A stretch of DNA of 64,000 nucleotides. Origin: Myxococcus stipitatus. GTDB taxonomy: Bacteria; Myxococcota; Myxococcia; Myxococcales; Myxococcaceae. Position numbers and translations under genes: made by a program. The notes under the pieces were generated by a model. It was not told the origin of the DNA. It made no database searches and saw only the letters and a program-made list of their open reading frames with translations. The stretch covers positions 7,376,001 to 7,440,000 of the forward strand of contig NZ_CP147913.1 in assembly GCF_037414475.1 (NCBI RefSeq). The letters are read 5' to 3'. This document shows, one piece after another, positions 7,579-16,894 of the stretch. Each line of letters opens with the position of its first letter. Position 1 is the stretch's first letter.

Positions 7579-8853
7579 TCACGGCTCCCGCGTGAGGAGC
7601 AGGGCAGGGATGTCTGTCACCTCGGCCTGGTGGTTCACGCGGGTGCCCAGGATGAAGCGGGGCTCGAAGGGCTCGAAGGCGTCCGCGCCCGCGTAGGCTG
7701 TGAAGAACTGGCCGCCGCCATACGCCACATCGGGCAGGAACTCCTGGGGCTCGTCCCCCTGGGAGATGGCGAAGCCGGTGGGGTCCCACACGCGACCATC
7801 CTCGCCGAAGCGTGCGCCGAAGATGCGGTGAGCCCCCGTGCGCGTGTCGTCCCAGACAACCAAGGACTTGGCGTTGTGGTGGGCGATGCGCGGCTCGGTC
7901 TGGTCGCCGCTGGCGGTGGAGATGGGAATCCCGTCGGGGTCCTCCACCGCGCCATTCCCGTACACGCGGGCCCCGAAGATGTCCGGGTCTCCGTCCCGGT
8001 TGTCGGACCAGACCACGTGGTAGCGCCGGCCCGTCCACGTCACGTCCGGAGTCCGCTGGGCGCCGGGGGCCGTGGAGATGGGGAAGCCGTCATCATCCAG
8101 GATGGTGCCGTCCTCCTTCACGCGGTTGCCGTAGATGTCCTCGTGGCCGGCGCCGGCCCCGCGCTCGTCGGACCAGACGACCAGGAACTCCTTGCGTTGG
8201 TTGTTCCACGTCACGGCGGCATCGCGGGCGAAGTTGGGGAAGGGGCTGAGCGTCCGGTCTGAGTCGGTGATGACGACGCCATTCTTCGTCACCCGGCCGA
8301 AGAAGATGACTGTCTCCGCGTCTCCCGCGATGGTGAAAGTCACCAGGCAGATGTCCGGGGAGCAGGCGACCCCCACGGGACTGAAGGACTCATCCGTCCG
8401 GATGACGTGGAACACCGGGCCCACCACGGTCCCGTCCGGCTTGACGCGCACGCCGTCGACGCCATCCAAGCTGTTCCAGACGACGAAGAAGGATGTGCCA
8501 TTGAATGCAATGGCGGGTCGGCTGTTGCCACGGGCCCCGTCGCCGATGTTGATGCGGATGTTCGGGTCCAGGACGGTGCCGTCCTGGCGGATGCGGGTGC
8601 CGAAGATGCCTCCGGTGCGCTCGTCGCTCCAGACCGCGAGGAACTTGCCTCCGCCATACGCCACCGCCGGGCCAGACAGCGCCAGCGGCGCGGGATGAGC
8701 AGGCTTCAGGGAAGCGAGGGTCGCCTCCATGGGCGCGCCTTCCTCCATGTTCGTTTCCTCGCCCGCCGGGGCTGCCTGGCAGCCGGCCAGCATGGCTCCA
8801 AGCAGCACCGCCCCATAGTGTCCCGCGACACAAGACCTTCCACCTCGTTTCAT
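7579..8853 (-). CDS. Secreted lipoprotein with beta-propeller-like VWSDxR repeats
   Basis: 424 residues from the ATG at 8853, which has GGAGG seven bases upstream. The N-terminus is a lipoprotein signal ending in LAGC (Cys about residue 23), so the mature protein should be membrane anchored. The rest consists of about seven repeats of the form AYGGGxFLAVWSDERTGxxxIFGTRIRxDGTVLDP. These repeats occur in many myxobacterial surface proteins and probably fold as a beta-propeller. No catalytic motif is visible and the ligand is unknown. It is convergent with the retron operon. Confidence 0.8.
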   Translation of the reverse strand: MKRGGRSCVAGHYGAVLLGAMLAGCQAAPAGEETNMEEGAPMEATLASLKPAHPAPLALSGPAVAYGGGKFLAVWSDERTGGIFGTRIRQDGTVLDPNIRINIGDGARGNSRPAIAFNGTSFFVVWNSLDGVDGVRVKPDGTVVGPVFHVIRTDESFSPVGVACSPDICLVTFTIAGDAETVIFFGRVTKNGVVITDSDRTLSPFPNFARDAAVTWNNQRKEFLVVWSDERGAGAGHEDIYGNRVKEDGTILDDDGFPISTAPGAQRTPDVTWTGRRYHVVWSDNRDGDPDIFGARVYGNGAVEDPDGIPISTASGDQTEPRIAHHNAKSLVVWDDTRTGAHRIFGARFGEDGRVWDPTGFAISQGDEPQEFLPDVAYGGGQFFTAYAGADAFEPFEPRFILGTRVNHQAEVTDIPALLLTREP

Positions 8854-9475
8854 GCGCCTGCCTCCCTTGATGATGAGGCGCAAAGTTGGAGTTCCCCAGG
8901 AGGCTCGGCATCTACCCGCCGGGGGGAGTCGGGGATGCCCGGCCAACGTGTGCATCGGCCATCATTCCGAGACCGACCCGTTCATGCCGCGTGCGGGCGT
9001 CGTGCGGGCGCAAGCTTGACACACCGCTGTCAACCACCTGGACGGGGCCCGACGCGACTTCCGCCAGACGTACCTCTGTCATCGAGGAGGGAGCATCCAG
9101 GGGCGCTCGGCCGCGAGCGGTCCGAGGCCCCCCTGTGCCGGCACTCAGCTCTGAAGGGCCCGAACACGCTCTGGCCGCAACTTCTCCGAGAGAGCGCGCG
9201 CCGTCACGGTCTCGATGTTCTTGGCCGGAGCCGCGGTGGCCGGAGCGATGCTGTACATCCGATTCGCAACCCGCGTCGGTTCGGTGCGCGCACCCGGCCC
9301 GAGTGGAGCGTGAAGGCAAGGTGGGGTGTCAGCGCACGGGAGGGAGCGGGGAGACTGTCCGGCTTCAGCCAGGGCGCCCGCGCGGTCGGCGCTGGAAGAA
9401 CCAAGACCGAAGCGCTTCAATGCGACATGCACGTGCACGCGCTTCAACCGTGCCCAATCCTTGTGCCTGCGTTCC
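8854..9475. other. 622-base non-coding interval between the lipoprotein and the AraC gene
   Basis: No convincing gene on either strand. Open frames here have codon patterns typical of antisense or out-of-frame DNA. The interval must hold the lipoprotein and AraC promoters. The only clear structure is the TTGACA/TGTCAA dyad at 9016-9033. A 32-codon frame from an ATG at 9215 encodes one hydrophobic helix but has no ribosome-binding site. Confidence 0.6.
9016..9033. promoter_or_regulatory. Perfect inverted repeat TTGACA-N6-TGTCAA (operator candidate)
   Basis: Two perfect six-base arms separated by CACCGC, 163 bases upstream of the lipoprotein start and 443 bases upstream of the AraC start. TTGACA is also a -35-like hexamer on both strands. 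Spacing and symmetry resemble binding sites of dimeric helix-turn-helix regulators. No regulator can be assigned. Confidence 0.35.
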
Positions 9476-10303
9476 ATGCTCTACACCTCCCACACCCCGA
9501 TGGTGCCGCTCGCGGACTTTGTGGAGTACTTCTGGTCCCTCAGCGACGTGCCGGCCCACACGCGGGAGCGCATCGTTCCCAGCGGGACGCTCGAGTTGGT
9601 CGTCAACCTCGACGAGGACCAGATTCGCATCCATGACCCGGTCGACCCGGCACGTTGCCGCCGCTTCTCGGGCGCTGTCGTCTCTGGGGCCTATCGCAGC
9701 TACTTCGTTATCGACACGCGGGTACACGCCTCCATCGTCGGCGTTCATTTCCGCCCAGGCGGTGCCCGTGCGGTCCTTGGCCTTCCGCCAGGAGAGCTCG
9801 TGGACACACACATCGACCTCGAGACTCTCTGGAGAGGTCGCGCACGCCAGCTCCGGGAGCGTCTGTGTTCGGCACGCACCCGCCAGGAGCGCTTTCGCAT
9901 CCTCGAAGAGGCCCTGCTCTCCTCGCTTCGTGGCAGGCCCGCTCGCCAGCGCGAGATGCACTTCGCCCTCGAGCACCTCGGGCGCGGCGGGAAGAGCGTG
10001 GGCGATGTCGCCGCGGAGCTGGGCCTCAGCCGCCGCCGGTTCATCGAGCTCTTCACCGCGGATGTCGGCATGACGCCCAAGCTCTTCGGCCGCGTGCGAC
10101 GTTTTCAGCGCGCAATGGCGATGGCGGAGCGTCCCTGGGGGCCTGCGTGGTCCCAACTGGCACTCGAGAGCGGTTACTTCGATCAGTCACATATGATTCG
10201 CGACTTCATGGAGTTCTCAGGCTTCTCGCCAGCGGCGTTCCTCCGCCACCGGGGTGTGCATGTGAAGGAGCACCACGTCGCACTGCCGGGCGGCGACAGG
10301 TAA
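9476..10303 (+). CDS. AraC-family transcriptional regulator with DUF6597-type sensing domain
   Basis: 275 residues from the ATG at 9476. The N-terminal half (LADFVEYFWSLSDVP...ERIVPSGTLELVVNL, then VVGVHFRPGGA-like sequence) matches the DUF6597 domain common in AraC regulators. The C-terminal half carries the two AraC helix-turn-helix motifs (SVGDVAAELGLSRRRFIELFTADVGMTPKLF and WSQLALESGYFDQSHMIRDFMEFSGFSPAAF). It likely controls nearby genes, most plausibly the DUF6223 gene 61 bases downstream in the same direction. The inducer is unknown. Confidence 0.9.
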   Translation: MLYTSHTPMVPLADFVEYFWSLSDVPAHTRERIVPSGTLELVVNLDEDQIRIHDPVDPARCRRFSGAVVSGAYRSYFVIDTRVHASIVGVHFRPGGARAVLGLPPGELVDTHIDLETLWRGRARQLRERLCSARTRQERFRILEEALLSSLRGRPARQREMHFALEHLGRGGKSVGDVAAELGLSRRRFIELFTADVGMTPKLFGRVRRFQRAMAMAERPWGPAWSQLALESGYFDQSHMIRDFMEFSGFSPAAFLRHRGVHVKEHHVALPGGDR

Positions 10304-10364
10304 CATTCGTCCAATCCTGCTTCCGGCTTCGCCCCTAGCGTCCAAGGGAGGAGGAAACAAATTC

Positions 10365-10766
10365 ATGGACATGTCTCGGACGTCGATGGGTCTTCGTGTC
10401 GCGCTGTTCATCGTGGCCGTGCTCGAAGCAGGCGTGAGCCATGCGGCCTCACCGCTCGGCACCGGTTCCGGGCGATTCGAGTCCTTCATGGCCGCCATGG
10501 TGGGGCTGAGCAGCGTGGCCATCGGGAGGAAGGCGCTGGTCCGCTCCGCCGGTGGTGTTGACGCCGGAAGTGGCCGAGGCTGGGCGATGGCGGCCCTCGT
10601 GGCGGGGGCTTTGGGCGTCGCCCTCAGCGGGCTGCATCTGGCTCGCTCCACCGGTGGTATCGGTACGGGCAACGGGCGAGGCGGGGCCTTCGTGGCCCTG
10701 GTGGTAGGGGTGACTGGGATGGTCCTCGGCGGGTTGGCGCTGGCCCGCGCCCGCCGCACTGCCTGA
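10365..10766 (+). CDS. DUF6223-like small membrane protein
   Basis: 133 residues, preceded by a strong ribosome-binding sequence (GGGAGGAGG). It has an N-terminal signal or anchor helix (RVALFIVAVLEAGVSHA) and further hydrophobic helices separated by glycine-rich turns. The turns repeat the pattern GTGSGR/GAGSGRGW/GTGNGRGGAFVALVVGVTGMVLGGLALARA, the hallmark of DUF6223 proteins. The function is unknown. It follows the AraC gene and may be its target. Confidence 0.75.
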   Translation: MDMSRTSMGLRVALFIVAVLEAGVSHAASPLGTGSGRFESFMAAMVGLSSVAIGRKALVRSAGGVDAGSGRGWAMAALVAGALGVALSGLHLARSTGGIGTGNGRGGAFVALVVGVTGMVLGGLALARARRTA

Positions 10767-10824
10767 CCGTTCGCCCCGGAAGCTTGGAAGCGGACGCATG
10801 CGCGGGGGCACGACGCAGAGACAT

Positions 10825-10895
10825 TCCGGAAGCAGGGCTCGAACCTGCGTCGAACCGGGTCAGAGCCGGCCGTTCTACCACTGAACTATTCCGGA
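10825..10895 (-). tRNA. tRNA-Gln (anticodon CTG)
   Basis: A 71-base cloverleaf can be drawn on the minus strand: acceptor TCCGGAA/TTCCGGA, D-arm GTTC-AGTGGTA-GAAC, anticodon arm GCCGG-CTCTGAC-CCGGT, variable loop TCGAC, and T-arm GCAGG-TTCGAGC-CCTGC. Loop position 33 is T and the anticodon is CTG, which reads CAG (glutamine). CCA is not encoded. Confidence 0.96.
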
Positions 10896-10979
10896 GCATT
10901 CGCATGATGTGGCAGGCGGTCAGGTCCGTCAATGCCACCCGGTTTCATCTGGGGCATCGAGAAGACTGCCTCCCCGGGC

Positions 10980-12308
10980 CTACTCCATGAGGGGTTTCCC
11001 CGAGAACCACCCCGCCTTCTTGAGCGCGGACGCGAGCTGCGGGTGGGAGACGGCAACGCCGTGCACGAGCTCGGGGGTGGGCGAGAACGCAACCGCACCA
11101 CGCTGTCTGGGCGGGGTCGTCCAGCCCTTCTGTTCGGAGTCCACGCCGTGCTGACGGCATGCCCGTTCGATGTCGCGGCGTGTGCACGCCGCGGCGCCGG
11201 TGAGCACCTCCCAAGGCGCTGGGAGGCTGGCCCAGACGTGTGTGTCGGGCTCGAGCACGCCGCCGGTGGAGCGATGCATGGCCACGACGTCCGCGGCCAT
11301 GAGTCGCATGACCTTGCCCAGGCACAGCGTGTCGAGCGTGTCCTCCATTCCGAGCGCATGCACGAGGCCGAGCCAGCCCTGACGGGCCATGTTCCAGGCC
11401 CCGGCCGTCGCGTTCCAGGTGCTCGAGTCGTCGCCCCGCGCGACGACCATCGTCGAGCGGTTGAAGTGACTCTTCTCCCATGTTCTGCGCAGCAGGTCGG
11501 CGAGGTCGTGGAGGACCGCGAGCCAGGTGGCGAAGAGCTCCATCTTGTCGGTGTCGCGAAGGTGGCTGACGACCTCGACGTCCGGCATCACATGGGCAAT
11601 GGCGCGCCAGCCCTCAAGGCAGGGGTGGTGCTTGAAGCGCGCGAAGAGCATGTCGGCGATGACGTCGAGCGCGCGCTCCTGGCTGCTGTAGGTGAAGACG
11701 CTGCGCCGGTTCCGCCTCGCGGTGAAGTAGGCGATGAAGCACGCCGCGTCACGGGACGCGGAGAAGTCAGCCCAGGTGATTCTCGTCGCCAGGCCTGACT
11801 TCGCGATGCGCGTGGCCTCGTACTTCCGCTGCTCGAGGCGGAACGACTCCAGCTTGCCTTCGAAGCGCGCCAGGAAGCGAAAGAGCTTGTTGTAGCGCCG
11901 CCGGGAGATGTCGAGCCCGGCTCCCTTCCGGGCGCTTCGATTGAGCCGGTCCCCCATGAAGTCGCTCTTCGCGAAGACCTTCCGGATTTCGGCTCCGAGG
12001 TGGAGCACGAAGGCGTGCACCTTCTCGATGTCGGTGGCGTCCTCGTCCGAGAGCGGGGGCGCGGAGAGGAACAGCTCCTGCGCCTTGTGTGTCTGCCGGA
12101 GGGGCGGAACGGGACGCTGGAAGTCCTGCGCCATGGAGGTGAGCTGGTGGACGCCGCGCTTCAGCGAGCCACTCGCCGCCTGCAGCAGGAGGGTCTTCTC
12201 CCGTCGGCTCAGCTCGAGGTCGAGCTCGGTGAGGATGAGCTCCGCGACGTCCTCGGGACGCAGGCGCCGCTGGAGCGAGTCGAAGAGGATGGGCAGGGTC
12301 GGTGACAT
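10980..12308 (-). CDS. Hypothetical protein, second gene of a WD40 operon
   Basis: 442 residues from the ATG at 12308; the open frame extends further up but into the tail of the upstream gene. It is soluble, largely helical and charged, with no signal peptide. I recognise no domain. The N-terminal region (PEDVAELILTELDLELSRREKTLLLQAASGSLKRGV) looks like a small helical bundle. It starts 25 bases after the WD40 gene stop, so the pair is an operon and the products probably act together, with the propeller as partner or sensor. Confidence 0.72.
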   Translation of the reverse strand: MSPTLPILFDSLQRRLRPEDVAELILTELDLELSRREKTLLLQAASGSLKRGVHQLTSMAQDFQRPVPPLRQTHKAQELFLSAPPLSDEDATDIEKVHAFVLHLGAEIRKVFAKSDFMGDRLNRSARKGAGLDISRRRYNKLFRFLARFEGKLESFRLEQRKYEATRIAKSGLATRITWADFSASRDAACFIAYFTARRNRRSVFTYSSQERALDVIADMLFARFKHHPCLEGWRAIAHVMPDVEVVSHLRDTDKMELFATWLAVLHDLADLLRRTWEKSHFNRSTMVVARGDDSSTWNATAGAWNMARQGWLGLVHALGMEDTLDTLCLGKVMRLMAADVVAMHRSTGGVLEPDTHVWASLPAPWEVLTGAAACTRRDIERACRQHGVDSEQKGWTTPPRQRGAVAFSPTPELVHGVAVSHPQLASALKKAGWFSGKPLME

Positions 12309-12333
12309 GGGGGAGGCCGCCTGATTCACGGAC

Positions 12334-14355
12334 CTACGGTGAACCCCTGATGCCGGGCTCTTCAAGCGGTATGGCGGGGCCAATCCAGTGGATGGACGAG
12401 TAGGGCAGGCCGCTCTCGTCCCCGGGCATGGCGCCCTTCGCGGGTTGGAGGCGCACCCCCTTCGAGGTCACCTCCTTCAGGACGGCGAGCGCCGTTTGCA
12501 CACTGCTGTAACTGTAGTGCACCAGCACCTTCTGTCCGACATACGGGGCGAGGGTGTCGCGGCGAAGTCGCTGCCCCTGTTCGAAGACGGGGTGCGCGCG
12601 GTGGAGCTGCTCGGGGGCAATGGGTGCGCAGGGGCGCTTCGTCGTCGAAGCGGAGTCCCGAGGCCCCTCCTCGAACCGCGTGTACTTCGTCCCGACAGCC
12701 CAGCTCCAGGGCCACGCATATCGCCCGTCCACCGCGAAGACGAGCCGGCGCCCGAGTGACTCCCGCAGCGCTGGAGGGCAGAACACGGTGCCGTCCGGGT
12801 CGAGATGCGTGAAGGCCCAGCCTCGCTCCGTCGGGAGGAACTGCCCAGGCCTCTCCGGCCACGGACACCACGAGGAGGGTGGGGGAACCCGGCCTGCTTC
12901 AAGCTCGAAGGAGGCCTGCTCTCTCAGGGTTCCCGTCGCTGTGTTCCAGAAGGCGATGGCAAGGGGGCCGACTCCCACGAGGACGTCGTCACTGCCCCAG
13001 AGGAGCCCGTGGAGTCCGGTGACGGCGGTGAGCTTTCGAATGCGCCGCGGCGACGGCCCTACGGCCCACAGCTCGACACCGCCGTTCTCGAGCAGGCACG
13101 CGCCCATGGCGCCATCGGGGGACCAGGCCCAGCTCCGGGTGTCATGACTCCTGTCCCCGAGCTTGTTCACCGCGACCTTCATGCGGCACAGGAGCGAGGC
13201 CTCCTCGAAAACGTAGACCCAGGAGTCCGGCATCCCGTGGATGAGCACGGCCAGGCGCCGTCCATCGGGAGACCAGACGAACCCATCCGCATCGGGCTCA
13301 TCCTCGGGGAGTTGCTCACGCAGCGAGGCGCGAAGTTGCCCCGAATACCCATCCACGAGCTCAAGGCGTTCAGCGTCGTGGACCAGCTGCTTTCCATCGG
13401 GCGAGAACGCCATGGGCGGCTTCACGCCCGCCTGTTTGAAGTGGACTGCTCCCGTGTGGGCATCCATGGATGAGGTTCCGCCCGTGCCGAGATAGGAGAA
13501 CGTCTCGTCGTCCCAGTCGCCGCCCGGCGAATCGCGGGAGCCCTGGATGCGAGAGCCATCGGGACTCCACTGGACCCAGGTGTCTGGAGAAGGACGGTGT
13601 TCGGGTGGAACAGGAGGCGCCGGGCACCAGCGCACGTTTCGGCTGTCCTCATTGAGAACCGCTTCCTCGCCGAGCGTGACGATGCAGCCGAGTCTTCCAT
13701 CCGGGCCGGGCGTGGAGACGAACAGGGACTTCTCATCCGGAGACCAGCACCAGGCGGGCAGGTGCCCGGTGTTCGCCACGTCCTCGGGGCGCTTGACGTA
13801 GCGTGGATCCGGCGACCCCCAGCGCCGGGTGACGTCGACGATGTAGGACAGGCGCTCGGAGGAGAAGGGGCGCTGCACGCCGATGGAGACCTGATTGAAG
13901 ATGAGGCCGAGCCACTGACCCGAGGGCGACCACTGGAGGCACGCGGGCTCCCTCCACCCTCCCGCGCCACCGGCGAACCCGTGGACCGCGACCACGCGCC
14001 CCGTGGCCAGCTCCCAGATGCGCACCTCGCTCCCCTGAAAGTCGGACGGGAAGAGCGTCCGGTCATTGGCGATGGCCAGGTATCGGCCGGAGGGGCTCAG
14101 GGCGAACGACCGCTGCTTGCCTGAGTAGCGCTGCGTCTCCACGAGCCGTGCCCCCGTGGCGAGGACCCGCTCGGAGACCTGGCGGTGCAGGTCCGTGACG
14201 CCGCGCGTGTCCTGGAGGCGCTGCAGGCGTGCCCTGAGTGGGGGCAGGTCCCTGTCGGCTTCGAAGCCACCGAAGTCCGTCCGCATGAGCAGGCGCTCGA
14301 ACTCCTCGTCGGAGGCTCGGACCCAGGTGTCGACATCGATGAAGGGACCCGGCAT
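12334..14355 (-). CDS. WD40-like beta-propeller protein
   Basis: 673 residues. After a helical N-terminus of about 85 residues there are repeated propeller blades with the signatures FALSPSGRYLAIA, LQWSPSGQWLGL, CWSPDEKSLFVST, QWSPDGSRIQGS, AFSPDGKQLVHD, VWSPDGRRLAVLI and AWSPDGAMGACL, that is, WD40/PD40 (TolB-like) units. The C-terminal 100 residues carry a small domain (RDTLAPYVGQKVLVHYSYSS) distinct from the propeller. There is no signal peptide, so it is probably cytoplasmic and a protein-protein platform. It is the first gene of a two-gene operon. Confidence 0.82.
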   Translation of the reverse strand: MPGPFIDVDTWVRASDEEFERLLMRTDFGGFEADRDLPPLRARLQRLQDTRGVTDLHRQVSERVLATGARLVETQRYSGKQRSFALSPSGRYLAIANDRTLFPSDFQGSEVRIWELATGRVVAVHGFAGGAGGWREPACLQWSPSGQWLGLIFNQVSIGVQRPFSSERLSYIVDVTRRWGSPDPRYVKRPEDVANTGHLPAWCWSPDEKSLFVSTPGPDGRLGCIVTLGEEAVLNEDSRNVRWCPAPPVPPEHRPSPDTWVQWSPDGSRIQGSRDSPGGDWDDETFSYLGTGGTSSMDAHTGAVHFKQAGVKPPMAFSPDGKQLVHDAERLELVDGYSGQLRASLREQLPEDEPDADGFVWSPDGRRLAVLIHGMPDSWVYVFEEASLLCRMKVAVNKLGDRSHDTRSWAWSPDGAMGACLLENGGVELWAVGPSPRRIRKLTAVTGLHGLLWGSDDVLVGVGPLAIAFWNTATGTLREQASFELEAGRVPPPSSWCPWPERPGQFLPTERGWAFTHLDPDGTVFCPPALRESLGRRLVFAVDGRYAWPWSWAVGTKYTRFEEGPRDSASTTKRPCAPIAPEQLHRAHPVFEQGQRLRRDTLAPYVGQKVLVHYSYSSVQTALAVLKEVTSKGVRLQPAKGAMPGDESGLPYSSIHWIGPAIPLEEPGIRGSP

Positions 14356-14551
14356 GGGGAGGGCAACCTCGTGGCTTCGGGGGACGTGGAACCCTGTCCC
14401 CGGCCCCGCCAGGATGAACGCAGGGGCTCGCCCGGTGTCGCATGCTCACCGCGGCCCGTCGACAGACGTGCGGGCGGCCATCGGTGCCTCGCCGCCACCC
14501 ATGGCCGTGCGAACCCGGCCTGGGTGGCGCGCGAAGACGAGGGGGCGGAGC

Positions 14552-16171
14552 TCAGCGCACCGGCGGGAACGGGGTCTGCCCTGCTTCAATCAGCTTCTGG
14601 TTCAGCATCTCCTGCAGTCTGGGCCAGAGCAGCTTGACGGGCTCCGAGGCATCATGGGGTTGGTGCAGGAGGTTGTGCATCTGCGCCTTGTCCGTCTCCA
14701 AGTCGTAGAGCTCGTATTGGTATTGGCCCGGCAGGTTCGGCGAGAAGTACACGGCGTAGGTGTAGTGGCGGTGGCGGATGGCTCGGATGTGGCAGAGGTA
14801 CTGCAAGTCGCTGATCATCGCCGACTCATCGTCGTAGCAGAACAGCACCGTGTCCTGGACCGACTGGCTCGGGTCGAGGATGGCCGGTACCAGGCTCCTG
14901 CCCTTCATCAAGCGGGACGCGGCGCCGCCCCCGAGGTTCAGCAAGGTTGGCAGGAAGTCCACGTGGGCATACATGGCCTGGGTCCGCAGCGGCTCGGCGA
15001 ACAGCTTCGGGTTCGAGATGACCAGCGGGATGTGAATGGTCTCCTCATACACGTTGTAGACCTTCTCCCGCATGCCGTGGGACAGGCCCATCTCGCCATG
15101 GTCCGAGGTGCGGAGAATCAGCGTGTCGTCCAGGAAGCCGCAGCGCTCGACCGTGTCCAGGAACTCATTGACCCGCGCGTCCACGTACTGCGTCATGACG
15201 GCGTAGAACTTGATGTAGTTGTGGATGTTGTTGACCGGGTCTGGCTGGAGCGGAACGTGGAGGTCGGTGCCGTCCGTCAGCGTGTCCTGCCCGATGAGCG
15301 GCTGCCCCTTGTTCATCAGGTTGCGGACATGGGTCTGGATGGTGGGCTTGGTCCGCAGGCTGTCCACCGCATTGGAGGGGAGCTCAATCTTCAGGAAGTC
15401 GAACTCCTCCGCGCGGTAGCCCAGGCTTTGCCAGCCCCAGGGGAAGAAGTTGATGTCATGCGGATTCACGAACGACATGAACAGCAGGAAGGGCCGCTTG
15501 GCCTCGGCGTCCTGGTTCTTCCGCCCGAGCGCCCGCGCCTCGAGGAACTCGAGCGCACCCTCGCCGAAGCCGTGGGCTTCAACCCCTTCACCGTCCTTGC
15601 GCAGATATCGCAGGTCATTGGCTGGATTGACGTGGCCCGGCTTGCCTGAGCCGGCGGTGGCCCAGGAGTCGAAAGTCGAGAAGCCAGCCACCGTGCCGGC
15701 ATCCGGAGGATTCCAGTCGGAGAAGCCGTACTGCTCCTTCATGTTGGAGATGTCGTAGGGTGACCACTGCATGACATCCACGGGCTGGGACAGATGCCAT
15801 TTGCCCTTCCAGATGACGTCATAGCCCTGAGCTTGCATCAGGGCCGCGAGCTGGGGGATGCGAGGGTCGTCGTAGGACAGCGTGCTGGGTGTCATCGCCA
15901 GCCCGGTGAGATTGCTGTAGTTGCTGGTCAGCATCACACCGCGCGAGGGCGTACACATGCAGGCCGACGTATATGCCCGCTCGAAGGTCAGCCCGTTCTG
16001 CTTGAGCCGCTGCCAGCTCTTGAGTGTCTTTTCGAACTCACCCCAGTGCGCCGGGTAGCGCTCCTGGTCGGTGAGGATGACGATGATGTCAGGCTTCGAG
16101 GGCAGCTTCTTCCGCTGGTACAGGGCCTGCAAATCGACATGCGCTGCGTCAGCGACGGACGGCTTCTCCAT
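14552..16171 (-). CDS. Cysteine-type sulfatase (arylsulfatase / choline-sulfatase-like)
   Basis: 539 residues from the ATG at 16171 (GGAAAGGA eight bases upstream). The catalytic cysteine motif CTPSR lies at residues 73-77. In active sulfatases this cysteine is oxidised to formylglycine, so the enzyme needs a formylglycine-generating enzyme encoded elsewhere. Other family marks are PDIIVILTDQE (metal-binding Asp), GKWHLS, PFLLFMSFVNPHD and TSDHGEMG. There is no signal peptide, so it is probably cytoplasmic. The substrate could be a sulfate ester or a phosphonate ester; the sequence does not decide. Confidence 0.9.
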   Translation of the reverse strand: MEKPSVADAAHVDLQALYQRKKLPSKPDIIVILTDQERYPAHWGEFEKTLKSWQRLKQNGLTFERAYTSACMCTPSRGVMLTSNYSNLTGLAMTPSTLSYDDPRIPQLAALMQAQGYDVIWKGKWHLSQPVDVMQWSPYDISNMKEQYGFSDWNPPDAGTVAGFSTFDSWATAGSGKPGHVNPANDLRYLRKDGEGVEAHGFGEGALEFLEARALGRKNQDAEAKRPFLLFMSFVNPHDINFFPWGWQSLGYRAEEFDFLKIELPSNAVDSLRTKPTIQTHVRNLMNKGQPLIGQDTLTDGTDLHVPLQPDPVNNIHNYIKFYAVMTQYVDARVNEFLDTVERCGFLDDTLILRTSDHGEMGLSHGMREKVYNVYEETIHIPLVISNPKLFAEPLRTQAMYAHVDFLPTLLNLGGGAASRLMKGRSLVPAILDPSQSVQDTVLFCYDDESAMISDLQYLCHIRAIRHRHYTYAVYFSPNLPGQYQYELYDLETDKAQMHNLLHQPHDASEPVKLLWPRLQEMLNQKLIEAGQTPFPPVR

Positions 16172-16324
16172 GGTGAAGATCCTTTCCGGTGACAAATCGC
16201 GATGGTGCTGTAAGTCAATACATCGCCAGCGGGTGACTCCTTGCGTGAAGGCGTCCATGGACGCACTGACGCCCTGTGAGTGTCAAGGGATGCGAGGTGT
16301 GATGGTCTCGGATGATGGATGTCT

Positions 16325-16894
16325 TCAATCCGAGGTGTGAGGCCACGCACCTCGGTGGAGCAATTCCTCGCGCAGTTGGGAGCGCGCGCGGTGCAGCCGC
16401 GTCTTCATGGTGGCCAGCTCCAGGCCCAGGGCCCGGCAGACCTCTTCGCCGGACAGTCCCTCGAGGTCCCGCATGATGAGCACCTCACGGTAGACGGGCG
16501 CGAGGCCCGCGATGGCCGCGTGGACGGATTGAATCAGCTCCCATCGCTCGAGCGCCTGTTGAGGGTCGAGCACGTCGGACGCGGGACCTTCCGTCCCCTC
16601 GAGCCGCGTGCCCAGGGGCTGACGCTCGCGGACGAAGGGACGGAGCATGCGCAGGCACGCATGGCGAACCACGCTCATCAGCCACGAGAGGACGCTGGCG
16701 TCGCGCTGCACCTCCGGGCGCCTCGCGAGCTTCGTGAAGGCCTCCTGCACCGCATCGTCCGCGTCGTAGCCGTCCCGGCACACGCGCAGGCCGAACCGGT
16801 ACACCCGGTCGTGGTAGGCGCGCACCAGCGCGGCAAGGGCCTCGTCATCTCCCCTTGCCGCGGCGGCGAGCAGCTCTCCGTGCGCGGCGCTCAT
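16325..16894 (-). CDS. ECF-type RNA polymerase sigma factor
   Basis: 189 residues. Sigma region 2 (YHDRVYRFGLRVCRDGYDADDAVQEAFTKLARRP) and region 4 (LAPVYREVLIMRDLEGLSGEEVCRALGLELATMKTRLHRARSQLREEL) are both complete; the linker between them is short. The ATG at 16894 overlaps the stop of the upstream DUF2892 gene (ATGA). No zinc-finger anti-sigma gene follows. The coupled membrane protein is therefore the only local candidate for a regulator of its activity. Confidence 0.93.
   Translation of the reverse strand: MSAAHGELLAAAARGDDEALAALVRAYHDRVYRFGLRVCRDGYDADDAVQEAFTKLARRPEVQRDASVLSWLMSVVRHACLRMLRPFVRERQPLGTRLEGTEGPASDVLDPQQALERWELIQSVHAAIAGLAPVYREVLIMRDLEGLSGEEVCRALGLELATMKTRLHRARSQLREELLHRGAWPHTSD

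Noticed and set aside
9215..9313. A 32-codon frame encoding one hydrophobic helix
   Set aside because: No ribosome-binding sequence, no neighbour it could couple to, and an open frame without a start upstream. Too weak to call a gene.
10825..10979. tRNA-Gln as a possible attachment site for an integrated element
   Set aside because: No integrase gene and no repeat of the tRNA 3' end were found in the window.
16293..16340. Ten-base direct repeat CGAGGTGTGA at 16293 and 16331
   Set aside because: Short, and one copy lies in the end of the sigma-factor gene. Likely chance.
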